A DNA stretch of 40,311 nt, from NCBI RefSeq assembly GCF_000194155.1, contig NZ_GL877879.1, forward strand, positions 33,881 through 74,191, given 5' to 3'. This DNA comes from Saccharopolyspora spinosa NRRL 18395. Lineage in GTDB: Bacteria > Actinomycetota > Actinomycetes > Mycobacteriales > Pseudonocardiaceae. Below are positions 1 through 8,248 of the stretch, piece after piece. The position numbers were made by a program, and so were the translations under genes. The first letter of the stretch is position 1. Each line of letters starts with the position of its first letter. Under the pieces are notes generated by a model. The model was not told the origin of the DNA and made no database searches. It saw only the letters and a program-made list of their open reading frames with translations.

Positions 1-1
1 G

Positions 2-1321
2 CGGCGGAAGGTGGACGCGGCCGCTGCTGTTGGGGCTGTTTCCGGGAGTCCGGGTGATGGTGGGAGTGGGGCGCCGACGGAGCAGGCAGCACCGCAGGAC
101 CCGAGTGCGGAGCGGAAACGGAAACAGAAGGCAAGGAGCGCGAAGCATTACCAGGCGAGAAAGGCTGCTGTCGATCGTGTTGGGGTGTTGGAGGCGTTGG
201 CGGAGCAGGGGCCGCTGACTGAGGAACAGGAGGCCGAGCTGGCGGAGATTCGGCCGAAGGCCCAGCAGTGGCGGGAACAGAAGGAACGGGACGCGGAGCG
301 GCACCGGGCGGTAAACGCGGCTGCTAATCGGGTTGCGGAGTTGGAGGCGTTGAAGGAGCGGGGGCCGCTGTCTGAGGAGCAGGAGGCCGAGCTGGCGGAG
401 CTCCGGCCGAAGGCCCAGCAGTGGCGGAAACAGAAGGAACGGGACGCGAACCGGTCCCGGGCTGGAAAGGCTGCCGCCGATCGGGTTGCGGGGCCGGATG
501 AGGTATCGGGGCAGGCTGGTGCTGATCAGGACGACTTGGACGTGGGGGCGGCTGCGGTGTGGCCGGGTGCGGGGGATGCGGTGGGGTTTGGGGTGTGGGG
601 GGTTGCGGGTCCGGTAGTGGGGGGTGAGTTGGTTGGGGATTGGTATCGGTTTCTGCGGGGGGTGAATCAGGCTAATTTTGGTTCTGGTGATGAGCGTTAT
701 CAGGTGAACTGCCAGGAGGCGGTGGTGGCGCTTCACAATTCTGTCGGGTTCGGTCGGCAGTTTGTGGCGGGTCCGGCTGGTGTTGATCGGGATCCGGCTG
801 GGTTGGAGGCGGCGTTTGGGGTGAAGGCTCGGTGGGTGGGGGGTGTTGCTGGGGTTGAGCAGTATGTGCGGAGCGGGCCGGTGGGTGTGGGTGTGCCGGT
901 GATTTACCAGCGAGCGACGGCGGGCGTGTTCGAGTCGGTGTTCAGCGGCGTGGGCACGATGTCGGGGCTGGCGTGGCGGGGCAAGCTGCACCCGGAAGGC
1001 CCGAGCCCGTACCTCGACGTCACCAGCCGGCGTGAGGGCGGCAGCGACGATGGTGGCGGGTTTGACGGCGAGAAGGCCCCGCTGCTGGGGACAGGGTCCG
1101 GGTCGCAGACAGGGAACACCCCTGGCTATTTATCGTGCGAATGTTTCTCATCTGGACAGTCCTGGTGTGGATGGTTCTGGTGTGTTGGGGGACCGGTCGC
1201 TGGATGTACTGGCGTCCCAGACACAGGATTCGGCGGGGGAGAGGTCATCGACGGTTATCCCGCATGGTTCTGGTATGTCCTTGGATGCCGCGTTACCGGA
1301 GACTGTCACAGCCGGGTCTGA
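2..1321 (+). pseudogene. 5'-truncated giant-toxin C-terminal fragment with a broken papain-fold (Tox-PL) domain
   Basis: The reading frame is open from the window edge, so the N-terminus is missing. In order it shows: a basic stretch (RKRKQK, then Lys/Arg/Ala-rich); two copies of a 51-aa (153-bp) coiled-coil repeat (EALxExGPLxEEQEAELAE) near 164-460; a Gly/Val linker; and from about 640 a domain with the motif VNCQEAVVALHNS. That motif is the catalytic-Cys start of the papain-fold toxin 1 (Tox-PL, glutamine-deamidase-like) family, with Cys at 710-712. Homology to the second copy at 3383-3757 stops after VPVIYQR near 906. The His and Asp part is absent, replaced by about 180 bp of C-ending-codon sequence and then noise to the stop. 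The catalytic triad is therefore incomplete. The domain call is recognition of family motifs; inactivity is inference. Confidence 0.6.
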
Positions 1322-1986
1322 GTCTCGGGCGTTGGTTCGTGCGGGGTGGTGTCGCGGATTCCTCGGGTGGGCCTCTGCTGTTGGTGTCTCAGAGCAATTC
1401 GAATGCGGGTGTGGTGGTGTCGTCGGGTCAGGGTTCGGCCCTGGCCCAGGGTGTGAGGCGTGATGTTGTTGCGTTGATGCCGGGGCAGGGTGGGCGCGCG
1501 CCGCGGTGGACGGTGTTCGCCGCGGATGGTTCTCGGCCCAGGCCGGTGGGCGGGCCCGGTGGCCTGGTGCCGGCTGGGGGCGGTCAGGGTATGGCCGGTC
1601 TGGCGGATTCATCGGCTGTGGTCGCGTTCTCTGGTCAGAAGATGGTGGCCCGGGAAGAGACACCGGCTGGCCAGGCGAGGTCTGGCCAGCCGGGGTCGGT
1701 GGTCAGGGACGCACAGCCCGGGGCGACGGTCAGGTCTGCCAGGGAGGAAGTGTTGCGGCCTAGTGGTTCCCGGTGGCCGGGCCAGGGTGGGGGCTCTGAG
1801 TTGCCGGCCGAGGTGACGGGGCCGAAGAAGCGGCGGAAGGTGGACGCAACCGCTGGTGCTGGGGCTGTTTCCGGGAGTCCGGGTGATGGCGGGAGTGGGG
1901 TGCTCACTGCGACGGATCAGGAAGCACAGCAGGACACCAGTGCGGAGCGGAAACGGAAACAGAAGGAAGTTGACGTGAGGCGGTAG
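1115..1986 (+). pseudogene. Giant-protein linker remnant in two frames
   Basis: From about 1115 to 1345 a plausible protein (SHLDSPGVDGSGVLGD...) runs in one frame. Near a GGGG run at about 1345 it must shift to a second frame (VRGGVADSSGGPLLLVSQ...) that continues to the TAG at 1984-1986. The second part holds the segment GSALAQGVRRDVVALMPGQ, repeated at 1986-2260 and in degraded form near 4230. It then carries PKKRRKVD (1822-1845), followed by a near copy of the first 130 bases of the window, and ends abruptly in KEVDVRR. It is low-complexity, Gly/Pro/Ser/Arg-rich disordered linker. No catalytic domain is visible. It is a recombination-scarred fragment of the same gene family rather than an independent gene; no convincing start or ribosome-binding site was seen. 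Confidence 0.45.
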
Positions 1987-2262
1987 TGGTGTCGCCTGGT
2001 CAGGGTTCGGCCCTTGCCCAGGGCGTGGGGCGCGATGTTGTTGCGTTGACGCCGGGACAGGGCGGGCGCGGGCCCCGGTGGACGGTGTTCGCCGCGGATG
2101 GTTCTCGGCCCAGGCCGGTGGGCGGGCCCGGTGGCCTGGTGCCAGCTGGGGGCGGTCAGGGTATGGCCGGTCTGGCGGATTCGTCGGCTGCGGTTGCGGT
2201 CTCTGGTCAGAAGACGGTGGCCCGGGAAGAGACACCGGCTGCCCAGTCGACGTCTGCCCAGA
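1414..2262 (+). repeat. Direct repeat pair (1414-1690 and 1986-2262)
   Basis: Two copies of about 275 bp, 572 bp apart, share long identical runs encoding PRWTVFAADGSRPRPVGGPG and the flanking linker. They differ by scattered substitutions and a short insertion near the end of the second copy. A third, badly decayed copy lies near 4225-4340. Confidence 0.8.
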
Positions 2263-3245
2263 CGACGTCTGGCCAGGCGAGGTCGGTGGTCGGGGACGCA
2301 CAGCCCGGGGCGACGATCAGGTCTGCCACGGACACGATGCGGGATACCGGTGGGATGCCGGTGCGGCAGTGGTCGCCGTTGGATCTGCGTCGCGAGATCG
2401 ATGGGGTGAGGCAGGGGGGCTGGTCTGGGGATGATGAGCTGGCGGCGGGGTGGATCGTGCGGGGCGGGTATAACCCCCGGACGTTGGTGGGCCCGCTGGT
2501 GGGAGATTCTGCCGAATCCAGCCCGAGCGGCGTTGGGTGGTCCGGTGTGGAGCTGCGGGGCGAGGCGGTGAGATCGGGGCCGGAGACGGTTCAGGAGGAA
2601 CGTTCGGGGCGAGATGGCGCGCGACGGCGCTTGCTCTGGCCTGGTGGTAGTCGGGCGGGTGGTATCGGGTCCGTAGGTGGCGATGGGCGAGACGTGGTGG
2701 ATCTGCCGGGCACCGGGGTGTGGGTGATTCGGGTGTCGGGGGTGGACGTGGATAGGGAGGGGGTGTTGCGGCCTAGCGGTTCCCGGTGGCGGGGTCAGGG
2801 TGAGGGCTCTGGGTTGCCGGCCGTGGTGACGGGTCCGAAGCGTCAGCTTCGCGTTGGGCCGGTGGCGGGGAAAGCCGGCGAGAGTGCGGGGAGGACGCGG
2901 GGGGAGGATGAAGAGGGGGTACAGGTGCCGCCGGGCGCTGCAGATGCTGGGGTGATGCTGGACGTGGGTGCTTATGAGGAGTTTGTCGCGACAGAGTTGC
3001 TCGCGTTCCTGGGACAGGATGCCGGGGACGCTGCTGCGGGTGCCGACGGTGCTGGGTCGGTTGCCGTTGTCGAGACCGAGTTGCTCGCGTTCCGGGGACA
3101 GGATGCCGGGGACGATGCTGCGGGTGCCGACGGTGCTGGGTCGGTTGCCGGGGACGACGATTTCGCTGTGTTCCTCGATGAGTACGGGGGGGATTCCTCC
3201 GGATGGTTTGGGATTGGGGGCGATGAGGGGCTGGATTTTGATTAG
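1986..3245 (+). pseudogene. Giant-protein linker fragment, 419 codons
   Basis: This open frame directly follows the previous fragment's stop (the G of TAG is the first base of GTG). It begins inside the duplicated linker repeat, then has LRREIDGVRQGGWSGDDEL near 2390. That is a decayed copy of the module seen intact as RGEIDRAREGGWSGDDEL at 19925 and 27985. An acidic tail follows, with an 84-bp tandem duplication and the end FAVFLDEYGGDSSGWFG. No enzymatic domain is recognisable. The short acidic tail just before the next Tox-PL copy suggests it was the linker between the repeat region and a toxin tip. Whether it is translated is unknown; it has no clear Shine-Dalgarno sequence. Confidence 0.45.
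2994..3161 (+). repeat. 84-bp tandem duplication (2 copies)
   Basis: GAGTTGCTCGCGTTC begins at 2994 and recurs as GAGTTGCTCGCGTTCC at 3078 with the same downstream sequence. It encodes ELLAF.GQDAGD.AAGADGAG twice; 84 bp keeps the frame. Confidence 0.8.
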
Positions 3246-3757
3246 CCGGTGGTGGATGGGGATGAGGATGTGTTGCTGGCGCGCGTGGGGGTGGGGGTGG
3301 TAGCGGGTGCTGGGGTGTTGGGGGTTTCGGCCCGTGTGGTGGGGCTGAGTCGGTGGGGTCTTGGTCTCGGTTCCTGCGGGGGTGAACCAGGCCAATTATT
3401 TCTCCGGGGATAAGCATTTCCGGGTGAATTGCCTGGAGGCCTGTGTGGCGTTCCACAAGTCTCGTAAGTTCGGTCGGCAGTTCGTGGCGGGGGCCGGCTG
3501 GTGATGATCGGGATCCGGTTTGGTTGGTGGAGACGCTGGGCGGGAAGGCCCGGTGGGTGGCTGGCTTGGCCGGGTCTGAGCAGTACGTGCGGAGCGTGCG
3601 GGTGGGTGTGGATGTGCCGGTGATCTTCCAGCGACGGGACGGTAGCGCGCATGCGGTCAATGTTGTGCATGTCAGGCACGGCGTGGTCACAGTGGCGGAT
3701 GCACAGACAGGAGAGAAAGACGCGACAGCTGATGTCCTGGCAGCGACCGGGGTGTAG
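3246..3757 (+). pseudogene. Second Tox-PL (papain-fold) toxin tip with compensating single-G frameshifts
   Basis: This is homologous to 640-905 but keeps the whole triad: Cys at 3430-3432 in FRVNCLEACVAFHK, His at 3650-3652 in GSAHAVNVV, and Asp at 3698-3700 in VADAQTG. Those are the hallmark positions of the papain-fold toxin 1 family, whose members are known or predicted glutamine deamidases or proteases delivered to target cells. The frame is broken twice at G runs. The run is G5 at 3378-3382 where the sister copy has G6 at 657-662, and G5 at 3489-3493 where G4 is expected. As read, no single protein contains Cys and His together. Without its giant carrier or a start codon it is best called a pseudogene or orphan toxin cassette. 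The stop is TAG at 3755-3757. Confidence 0.6.
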
Positions 3758-3841
3758 GTGGTTGAGCTACCGGAGGCAGGAACGGCCGATGGTTCCGTGT
3801 TGCGGCGCGAGGACGGCGGATCCGGGCCGCCCACGGAGGTG

Positions 3842-4196
3842 CCAGGGCTGTAAGAAAAAGGCGACGTTGAAGTCGATTTCGTCCCGTCACAGATGGGTGG
3901 ATCAAGTCCATCAAAAACAAACACGATCGCAGCGGCGTTGAGCGTCGGCTTACTTATAAGGCCGATCTGGGCGAGGCGTTGATGGATTCCAGGACCAGAC
4001 TCAGGCCCGACAACCCTGCGGAGGTTTATCGGTATTGGCCTGCCCGTACGGTGCCCGTGCCTGTGGGGTTGCCGGTGAATGCGGTGCAGGTGGCGGCGCC
4101 GGTGGAGGTGGTCTCGGAGGGTGGTGGGCTGGCGGGGTTCGTTGAGGGTGCGGTGGGCTCTACGGGTGGACCCTGTGGTGTTGGTGTCGCAGAGTG
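3842..4196 (+). pseudogene. Unrecognised ORF remnant
   Basis: One frame reads FRPVTDGWIKSIKNKH, then ERRLTYKADLGEALMDSRTR, and then a Val/Pro/Ala-rich linker ending in GVGVAE and TGA at 4194-4196. The part from about 3850 to 3990 is richer in A and T and in Lys/Ile/Asn codons than its surroundings, so it may come from another source. I recognise no family. The linker end resembles the giant-protein linkers around it. Confidence 0.3.
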
Positions 4197-4524
4197 ATCC
4201 GGTTGTGGGTTTGGTGGTGTCGCCGGAGTAGGGGGCGGCTCTGACGCGAGGTCTGGGGCGTGGTGTGGTCGCGTTGACGCCGGGCCGGTCGGGGGCACGC
4301 CACAGTGGACGGTGTTCGCGATGGATGGTTTGGCTGGGCCGGTAGCCGGGGTCCGATGCTGGGGTGCTGGCCCGGGGGAGCGTGGGGGCCTGTCCGGCCC
4401 GCAGGACGTGTAGTCCTTGTCGTTGGGGATGCGGCCGGGCGGTGTCGGGGGGACGTCCGATCCGCCCGGCCGCGCGGCTCGATGCCGCCGCGAGTGGGGG
4501 AGGGCACGGCATCGAGCCGGGTCT
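4197..4524. other. Degraded third copy of the giant-protein linker
   Basis: Bases 4200-4340 are recognisably related to 1400-1520 and 1975-2095 (GTGGTGTCG..., GCGTTGACGCCGGG, GTGGACGGTGTTCGCG) but carry stops in every frame. From 4340 to 4524 no gene is seen. Confidence 0.45.
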
Positions 4525-4689
4525 TCAGAGCGCGCGAAGGCGCTGGATGATTCGGTCTTTGAGCTCGTGGTCGATCCGGGCCCAGACGGGCGACTCGGAC
4601 AACCTCCAGGCGTGGTTGTCGGTGGTCGGGGCGTTGTCGGGTTCGGGGTCGACTAGGGTGCCGTCGGGCCACCGCATTGGGGAGGTCAC
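4525..4689 (-). CDS. Small coupled protein, 54 aa
   Basis: The product starts VTSPMRWPDGTLVDPEP and ends KDRIIQRLRAL. The GTG start (4689-4687) overlaps the TGA stop (4688-4686) of the upstream gene as GTGA, the classic sign of translational coupling, so the pair should be one transcript. The protein is hydrophilic, with an acidic Pro/Asp-rich first half and a basic amphipathic C-terminal helix. It has no signal peptide or membrane segment. I do not recognise the family. Its position beside an Scr1/DUF397 regulator island suggests an accessory role there, which is inference. The later in-frame ATG (4677) is an alternative start. Confidence 0.55.
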   Translation of the reverse strand: MTSPMRWPDGTLVDPEPDNAPTTDNHAWRLSESPVWARIDHELKDRIIQRLRAL

Positions 4690-4925
4690 CGTGGCCAGCC
4701 CTTCATTTCTTTGAGCAGCGTGTTGCAGTCCTGGCAGGTCTTGGCGTGAATCCAGTCCATTTCGGATGGATTGGCTAGGGCGAAGGTGTTGCCGCAGAAC
4801 GCTTCGTCGGCTGTTCCGGCGTCCAGGCGAGTACCCGCGAAAGCGTGCCGCACGAGTCCGTAGGAGCTGGACTCGTCTGGCACTGGCAACCAGAAGTAGC
4901 GCTGCTGCGCCTGGGGCTGGGACAT
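4686..4925 (-). CDS. Small Cys/His zinc-binding-like protein, 79 aa
   Basis: The protein starts MSQPQAQQRYFWLP and ends KEMKGWPR. The ATG at 4925 is chosen because GGAG lies five bases upstream; the longer open frame to 5111 has biased, unlikely residues. The C-terminal half carries Cys...His-x3-Cys-x2-Cys (FCGN, then HAKTCQDC), a likely zinc-binding site. Small proteins with this pattern occur near HTH/DUF397 regulators in actinomycetes (recalled, not searched). It is transcribed divergently from the regulator at 5370 and overlaps the 54-aa gene by four bases. No enzymatic function is apparent. A regulatory or antitoxin-like role is possible but unproven. Confidence 0.65.
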   Translation of the reverse strand: MSQPQAQQRYFWLPVPDESSSYGLVRHAFAGTRLDAGTADEAFCGNTFALANPSEMDWIHAKTCQDCNTLLKEMKGWPR

Positions 4926-5369
4926 GAAGACTCCAGTGTTCGGGGTTTGTAGGGGTGGCGGGCGGCGCGCGGAGCCCGAGGGGCACGCGGTGCCGGGAAC
5001 ACCGCTCGGTCTCGACGCTGCGCCGCCCGCCTCATATGCCCGGCCTTTCCTGTCGGGAGGACACGGAACGGCCCGGGCGGGTCTCAGAGGTGTTGGAAGC
5101 CGCTGGTACAAGCAGCATTTCGCCTAGTTAGGTGCTGATGCACCGGCGTGCCGAACATGGGCATATCCCGCTCCTTTATAAGGTGGTGTCGATCTCGTCG
5201 AGATCTGGATCACGCTGGCCTGTTGATCTAAGCTTGATCCAAGCAAGCTGAATAATCAAGTCTTCGACACCCATCCGATCGAGTGGCTGTGGGCGATACC
5301 CTTTGTGACGAAGGGAGGTATCGCCTCGCTCGGCAACGCCGCTCGTCAATCACAGGAGAGGCAGAGCAG
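4926..5369. promoter_or_regulatory. Divergent intergenic control region
   Basis: This 444-bp gap separates the minus-strand small genes from the plus-strand regulator. It holds several inverted repeats: GATCTCG-T-CGAGATC at 5191-5205; AGCTTG...CAAGCT at 5231-5249, overlapped by CTTGAT...ATCAAG at 5233-5260; and a long hairpin at 5292-5325. These are candidate operators for the adjacent HTH protein. No clear -35/-10 pair was identified. Confidence 0.45.
5292..5325 (+). promoter_or_regulatory. Hairpin in the leader of the Scr1-type regulator gene
   Basis: GGCGATACC (5292-5300) and GGTATCGCC (5317-5325) are perfect 9-bp arms. Inner CTT/AAG pairing extends the stem. It lies 45-78 bases before the ATG, upstream of the ribosome-binding site. 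It may be an operator or an RNA structure in the leader. Confidence 0.5.
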
Positions 5370-6260
5370 ATGCCCGCAACTGTTCGCACGGCCAAGAAGC
5401 TGCTGCTCGGGCGCGAGATCGCCCACATGATCCAGAAGGCGGACTCGTCGCAGGCCGAGGCTGCCAAACTCATTGAGACGAGTCAGCCGCGCATCGCCAG
5501 CCTGATCAGTGGCGCGAGCAACATCAGCCCCGGCGACCTCGTGCTTCTGGCGTCAAAGCTCGGCTTCACCGATGAGGGCTATCTGGAAGCACTGCGCGAC
5601 CTGCGCAGGGACAACCACAAGCGAGGCTTCTGGACCACCGGCCACAACCGTGCCTACTCCGAGGACATCCGGCTACGAGTTGACCTTGAGCGGCACGCTG
5701 ATCAAATCCGTGCAGTTGAGGTCGAGGTCGTACCTGGGCTACTGCAATGCGAGGCGTACGTCCGGGCGATGCATGCCGATCAGCCCGAGATCAACGGCGT
5801 GACGCTGGAAGATCGCATCCAGGCCAGGCTGGCGCGGCAGGACATCCTCGACAGGGACGAGCCGCCGCTGGTCCAGTTCGTGCTGTCGGAATCGTGCGTC
5901 CGGCGGGTATGGGGCGACAACGCCGTGATGCGTGAGCAGATCGACCATCTCATCAAGCTCACCAACCGAACCAACGTGCACCTCCAGATCATGCCGTTCG
6001 ACCGCCCGGCTGGCCGACGTTCGCCGATTTCGAGTCCGTTCGTGTTGATTCGCGTGCCATCGCCTGGTGCGGCCGGGCCGCTGGAACTGGGATACGTCGA
6101 GGGCGAAGTCGAGATCCGGTATGTCGATGACAAGAAGGCGCTCAAAGCGTACGAGGCGGCGTGGGCGCGCCTCGCGAACTCTGCGCTGACGTTCGCGGAG
6201 ACCCGGCGGTTCCTGAAGAGCGTCGCTGCCGACTTCGCACGATCCTCCCCAACCAAGTAA
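5370..6260 (+). CDS. Scr1-family HTH transcriptional regulator (XRE HTH + DUF5753)
   Basis: This is a DNA-binding regulator of 296 aa. Residues ~10-65 form an XRE-type helix-turn-helix (SSQAEAAKLIETSQPRIASL, then LASKLGF). The rest is the DUF5753 ligand or partner domain, with the typical EVEVVPGLLQCEAYVRAM, ARQDIL, PPLVQFVLSESCVRR and YVDDKKALKAYEAAWARL. The ATG at 5370 is chosen for AGGAG nine bases upstream; an earlier in-frame ATG at 5283 adds 29 residues that overlap the leader hairpin and do not look like the family. The DUF397 gene follows after 18 bp. This HTH plus DUF397 pairing is widespread in actinomycetes and often developmental (WhiJ-like) or defence-linked. It probably regulates itself and perhaps the flanking genes, via the inverted repeats upstream. 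Confidence 0.9.
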   Translation: MPATVRTAKKLLLGREIAHMIQKADSSQAEAAKLIETSQPRIASLISGASNISPGDLVLLASKLGFTDEGYLEALRDLRRDNHKRGFWTTGHNRAYSEDIRLRVDLERHADQIRAVEVEVVPGLLQCEAYVRAMHADQPEINGVTLEDRIQARLARQDILDRDEPPLVQFVLSESCVRRVWGDNAVMREQIDHLIKLTNRTNVHLQIMPFDRPAGRRSPISSPFVLIRVPSPGAAGPLELGYVEGEVEIRYVDDKKALKAYEAAWARLANSALTFAETRRFLKSVAADFARSSPTK

Positions 6261-6278
6261 CACCCAAGGAGATTACCG

Positions 6279-6659
6279 ATGAACACAGCCCCGTCGTTAG
6301 CCTTCGCGGAGTCGGAATTCCGGAAGGCCAGCAAGAGCCGCCCTGACAAGGACTGCGTACGTGTCGCTCGCCGGGATGGTTGGGTCGAGCTGCGTGACGA
6401 CAAGACGGTGTTCGGCGCGCCAGATGACGACCGGCTGGTGTTCACCGCCGAGGAGTTCGACGCTTTCTTAGCCGGTGTTCGGGAGGGCTGCACCGAGGGG
6501 CTGTGCCTGGAGATCAACCGCCGCGACACGGACGGCATGTACGTGTTCCGCCGTCGAGGCTGGGCAGCCGTCGAGCTGGTGTTCACCGAAGCCGAACTGC
6601 TGGCATTCCAGGACGGCGTCACCAACCACGAATTCGACGCAATCGCCTACACCGCATAG
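6279..6659 (+). CDS. DUF397-domain protein, two tandem DUF397 units
   Basis: This is a 126-aa protein with AAGGAGA six bases before its ATG, 18 bp after the regulator, so both are in one operon. Residues ~5-70 (FRKASKSRP..CVRVARRDGWVELRDDK, VFTAEEFDAFLAGVREG) match the DUF397 pattern of a short beta-meander followed by an amphipathic helix. Residues ~72-118 repeat it in shorter form (CLEINRRDTDGMYVFRRRG, LVFTEAELLAFQDGV). DUF397 proteins are partners of Scr1-type regulators and modulate their DNA binding. There is no signal peptide or membrane segment. The strong terminator at 6673-6710 follows. Confidence 0.85.
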   Translation: MNTAPSLAFAESEFRKASKSRPDKDCVRVARRDGWVELRDDKTVFGAPDDDRLVFTAEEFDAFLAGVREGCTEGLCLEINRRDTDGMYVFRRRGWAAVELVFTEAELLAFQDGVTNHEFDAIAYTA

Positions 6660-6672
6660 GTTTCCCACCTGA

Positions 6673-6710
6673 CCGAAGGCCCAGTCACCACGTGGTGACT
6701 GGGCCTTCGG
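6673..6710. terminator. Perfect 19+19 bp palindromic terminator
   Basis: CCGAAGGCCCAGTCACCAC is followed immediately by its exact reverse complement. It lies between two converging genes (the DUF397 gene ends at 6659, the ammonia-lyase gene ends at 6740), so it probably serves both strands. It has no U-tract, as is usual in actinomycetes. Confidence 0.85.
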
Positions 6711-6739
6711 CCTGAAGAAGATTGTGCACATGCTCAGGA

Positions 6740-8248
6740 TCAGTTGATCCGTTCGCGGGCGTAGTCGTCGAGGACGTCGGCGGCGTGCTGCACGTCCAGG
6801 TCGAGTGGACGGTCGGGGTCGATCGGGGGTACTTCGGCGATCAACCTGTCCATCACTGCGGAGCAGGCCGGGGCAGTCGGCCGGCGGTCACCGACGTGCA
6901 CAGCCTGGCGCAGCGCGACCGCCAACGCGCCGTGCAGCCAGCGCAGTGAACGGGATTGATCGAGCGCGTTGAGCGCGGCCTGGGTGCCGAACGGGACAAT
7001 ATCCTGGTTGTGGAGATTGGTGGGCAGGCTCTGCATCGCGGCCGGGGTGGCGTTGCGCCGCATGTCGGCGACGGTGGCCGTGGCGGCGAGCTGGACACCT
7101 TGGACGCCGTGCTGTTCACCGGGGATCGTTGCCAGGACGGGTGGCAGACCGCTGTTGCGGTGCGGGTCGACCATGAGGTCCAATTGCCGCTCGGCGAGGT
7201 TGCCCATTTGGACAGTGGTGTTGGTGAGCAGGTCGGCGGCGAACGCCACGGGCTGGCCGAAGAAGTTGCCGCCGTGGGCGATCTCGTTCTGCTCGGGGAA
7301 GAACACCGGATTGTCGCTGATGCCGTTGAGGTCCACCTCGATGACCGAGGCGACGTAGTCGAGCGCGGACCCGGCGGCGCCGAGCAGTTGAGGCCCGCAT
7401 CGGAGGCTATACGGCTCCTGGAGCCCGCGAGCGCCGGTAGGTTCGGCGCCTGCGAGCAGTCCACGCATCTCTCGGCCCACCGCCGCGGCGTGTTCGTGGC
7501 CGAACGCCGTGAGCAGGTTCTCGGACAGATAAGCCAGCGTGCACCCCAGTATGTCGGCCAGCAGCGCGGACAGCACCTGTGCGGTGAGGTGTGATCGGCG
7601 GATCGAGGCGAGCGCGAGACCAGCGGCGGCAGCGGTCAACGATGTGCCGTTGACCAGTGCCAGGGCGTCGCGCCCGTCCAGGCGCAACGGCTGCAGCCCT
7701 GCCCGGCGTAACGCGTCGCCCGCTGGCATCCGGCTGGCACCGAAGTACGCGTAACCATTGCCGCGCAGCGCTTGGGCGGCGTGGGCGAGTGGGATCAGGT
7801 CGCCGCTAGCACCAACGGACCCCAGGCGGGGCACGACCGGGGCGAAGCCGGTACGCAGCATCGCCGTGAGGGCGTCGATGACCGATAACGAAACACCGGA
7901 GTGCCCCCTGGCCAGCGACCAGAGCCGGACCAACAGTGTTGCGCGTACGACGGCGGTCGGCAGGTCCGGGCCGTGGCCGGCGGTGAGGTGGTTCAGGGTG
8001 TTCTCGGCCTGATCGGCCAGCCCGCTACGCCCAGGGAACCCGACCAGCGGGCCGAACCCCGTGGTCACGCCGTAGATGGCCTGGCTGGCTGCGTGGGAGT
8101 CGAGCACGAACCGGTGGCAGACCTCGATCCGGCGCCGTGTCTCGTCGTCTGCGACGACGGCGATCGGACGAGCCGCGCGCTCAAGATCGGGCGGCCCGAG
8201 CGGGCCGGGAACGCGCAGCACAACGAGATCGGCTGTGTCACTGAGCAT
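6740..8248 (-). CDS. Aromatic amino acid ammonia-lyase (probably tyrosine ammonia-lyase; aminomutase possible)
   Basis: This 502-aa member of the MIO-cofactor HAL/PAL/TAL family removes ammonia from an aromatic amino acid to give an aryl-acrylate. The MIO-forming Ala-Ser-Gly is at 147-149 (GSVGASGDLIPLAH); catalytic Tyr59 lies in IYGVTTGFG. Other signatures are ALVNGTS, YSLRCGPQLLG, ISDNPVFF and GGNFFGQP. The selectivity pair at 87-88 is His-Leu (LNHLTAGHG), as in bacterial TALs and tyrosine aminomutases rather than PAL (Phe-Leu) or HAL (Ser-His). NQD replaces the QED of HALs, which argues against histidase. ATG 8248 has AGGAGA seven bases upstream; the longer frame to 8383 lacks this support. 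Likely product: p-coumarate for the ACP pathway encoded alongside; beta-tyrosine is the alternative. Confidence 0.85.
   Translation of the reverse strand: MLSDTADLVVLRVPGPLGPPDLERAARPIAVVADDETRRRIEVCHRFVLDSHAASQAIYGVTTGFGPLVGFPGRSGLADQAENTLNHLTAGHGPDLPTAVVRATLLVRLWSLARGHSGVSLSVIDALTAMLRTGFAPVVPRLGSVGASGDLIPLAHAAQALRGNGYAYFGASRMPAGDALRRAGLQPLRLDGRDALALVNGTSLTAAAAGLALASIRRSHLTAQVLSALLADILGCTLAYLSENLLTAFGHEHAAAVGREMRGLLAGAEPTGARGLQEPYSLRCGPQLLGAAGSALDYVASVIEVDLNGISDNPVFFPEQNEIAHGGNFFGQPVAFAADLLTNTTVQMGNLAERQLDLMVDPHRNSGLPPVLATIPGEQHGVQGVQLAATATVADMRRNATPAAMQSLPTNLHNQDIVPFGTQAALNALDQSRSLRWLHGALAVALRQAVHVGDRRPTAPACSAVMDRLIAEVPPIDPDRPLDLDVQHAADVLDDYARERIN

Noticed and set aside
1917..4512. Long minus-strand open frames (492 and 579 codons) over the left pseudogene region
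   Set aside because: Extreme Pro/Arg/His/Thr composition, no ribosome-binding site, antisense to recognisable repeat and Tox-PL sequence.
5283..5369. Earlier start (ATG 5283) for the Scr1-type regulator
   Set aside because: It would place the leader hairpin inside the gene and lacks a ribosome-binding site; ATG 5370 has AGGAG.
6956..7594. Plus-strand 212-codon frame across the ammonia-lyase gene
   Set aside because: Antisense to a clear enzyme with MIO motif; composition is that of a shadow frame.
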